Part shown: positions 63,849 through 64,000 of the stretch, piece by piece
Layout of the letters: each line of letters starts with the position of its first letter
How positions within the stretch are numbered: the first letter of the stretch is position 1
Source of the DNA: an uncultured Paracoccaceae bacterium
GTDB taxonomy: Bacteria > Pseudomonadota > Alphaproteobacteria > Rhodobacterales > Rhodobacteraceae
Direction of reading: 5' to 3'
Assembly (NCBI GenBank): GCA_947499635.1
Contig: CANMPD010000001.1
Span: 372,001-436,000, forward strand
DNA: 64,000 bases
The notes under the pieces: generated by a model
What the model was told of the DNA's origin: nothing
The model's database searches: none
The model's input: the letters and a program-made list of their open reading frames with translations, nothing else
Translations under genes and position numbers: made by a program

Positions 63849-64000
63849 GTTATTCCCCATAGAGATTCGGGGCGTGCGCGCAGGCAGCACCCCAGCCAAT
63901 TTGTGGCCTTCTATTGTCACAAGCCGCTCGGTGCAAGAGGGTTGTGCGCCAGATCGTGCTCAACACAAAGATAGTTCCCGCAAATCGGCTATTTTTGACG

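Noticed and set aside
1-64000. CRISPR arrays, rRNA genes, prophage structural genes
   Set aside because: Searched by eye for regularly spaced repeats, rRNA-like stretches and phage genes; none seen.

Overview
The window looks like chromosomal DNA of an alphaproteobacterium of the order Rhodobacterales (Roseobacter group). This rests on gene content and protein character: the mrp antiporter operon with mrpA and mrpB apparently fused, a Hint-fold protein of the Rhodobacterales type, a stand-alone cytochrome b561/YceI fusion, EnvZ-like kinase, fabD-fabG-acpP-fabF-mltG order, CtrA-type and RutR-type operator-like sites, and moderate GC content with alphaproteobacterial codon use. The species cannot be named from the sequence alone.

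Layout. 1-3.3 kb: 3' end of a Mrp Na+/H+ antiporter operon (A/B tail, C, D, E, F, G). 3.4-6.2 kb: a DUF1992 gene followed by a decayed insertion-sequence scar, an IS66 element (tnpA, tnpB, dead tnpC) that runs directly into an IS21-type istB fragment. 6.2-11 kb: a periplasmic 5'-nucleotidase, a DUF952 protein, pyrD and a MATE exporter. 11.1-18.3 kb: a fatty-acid beta-oxidation operon led by two tandem MerR regulators (acyl-CoA dehydrogenase, small protein, GST, thiolase, hydratase/dehydrogenase). 18.3-22.2 kb: Hint protein, sulfotransferase, an unrecognised membrane protein and a SPOR protein. 22.3-26 kb: nucleoside salvage operon cdd-deoA-deoB-upp. 26-32.9 kb: maeB, nadK, glyA, tenA-like, alpha/beta hydrolase. 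33-39.9 kb: a PreA-like dehydrogenase with a RutR-like box, tRNA-Leu, rhomboid, inositol monophosphatase, an orphan EnvZ-like histidine kinase, an MBL hydrolase, tRNA-Asn and a short low-GC accessory stretch with decayed genes. 40-48 kb: an amide-utilisation operon on the minus strand. 48.4-55.8 kb: htpG and the fatty-acid synthesis cluster. 56-64 kb: b561/YceI genes, an agmatinase-family hydrolase, rpsF-rpsR-rplI, a small lytic transglycosylase and the trigger factor gene.

The most interesting system is the 40-48 kb operon. It encodes an AmiC-like cytosolic ligand-binding protein, an AmiR-like ANTAR antiterminator, a complete Opp/Dpp-type ABC importer (two permeases, a periplasmic binding protein, one fused double ATPase) and an acetamidase/formamidase. 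The genes overlap or nearly touch. Just upstream of the amiC-like start codon lies a strong intrinsic terminator whose 5' arm can pair instead with upstream RNA. This is the arrangement expected for ANTAR-controlled antitermination, so the operon reads as a self-contained sense, import and hydrolyse unit for a small amide or amidated peptide. Everything beyond the gene families and RNA hairpins is inference.

Other points of note are a PreA-like protein without its ferredoxin domain, a frameshifted gene beside tRNA-Asn whose frame is restored by removing one base, a CtrA-type box, a Hint protein without the nucleophilic cysteine, and the tandem MerR pair with a palindromic site between them.
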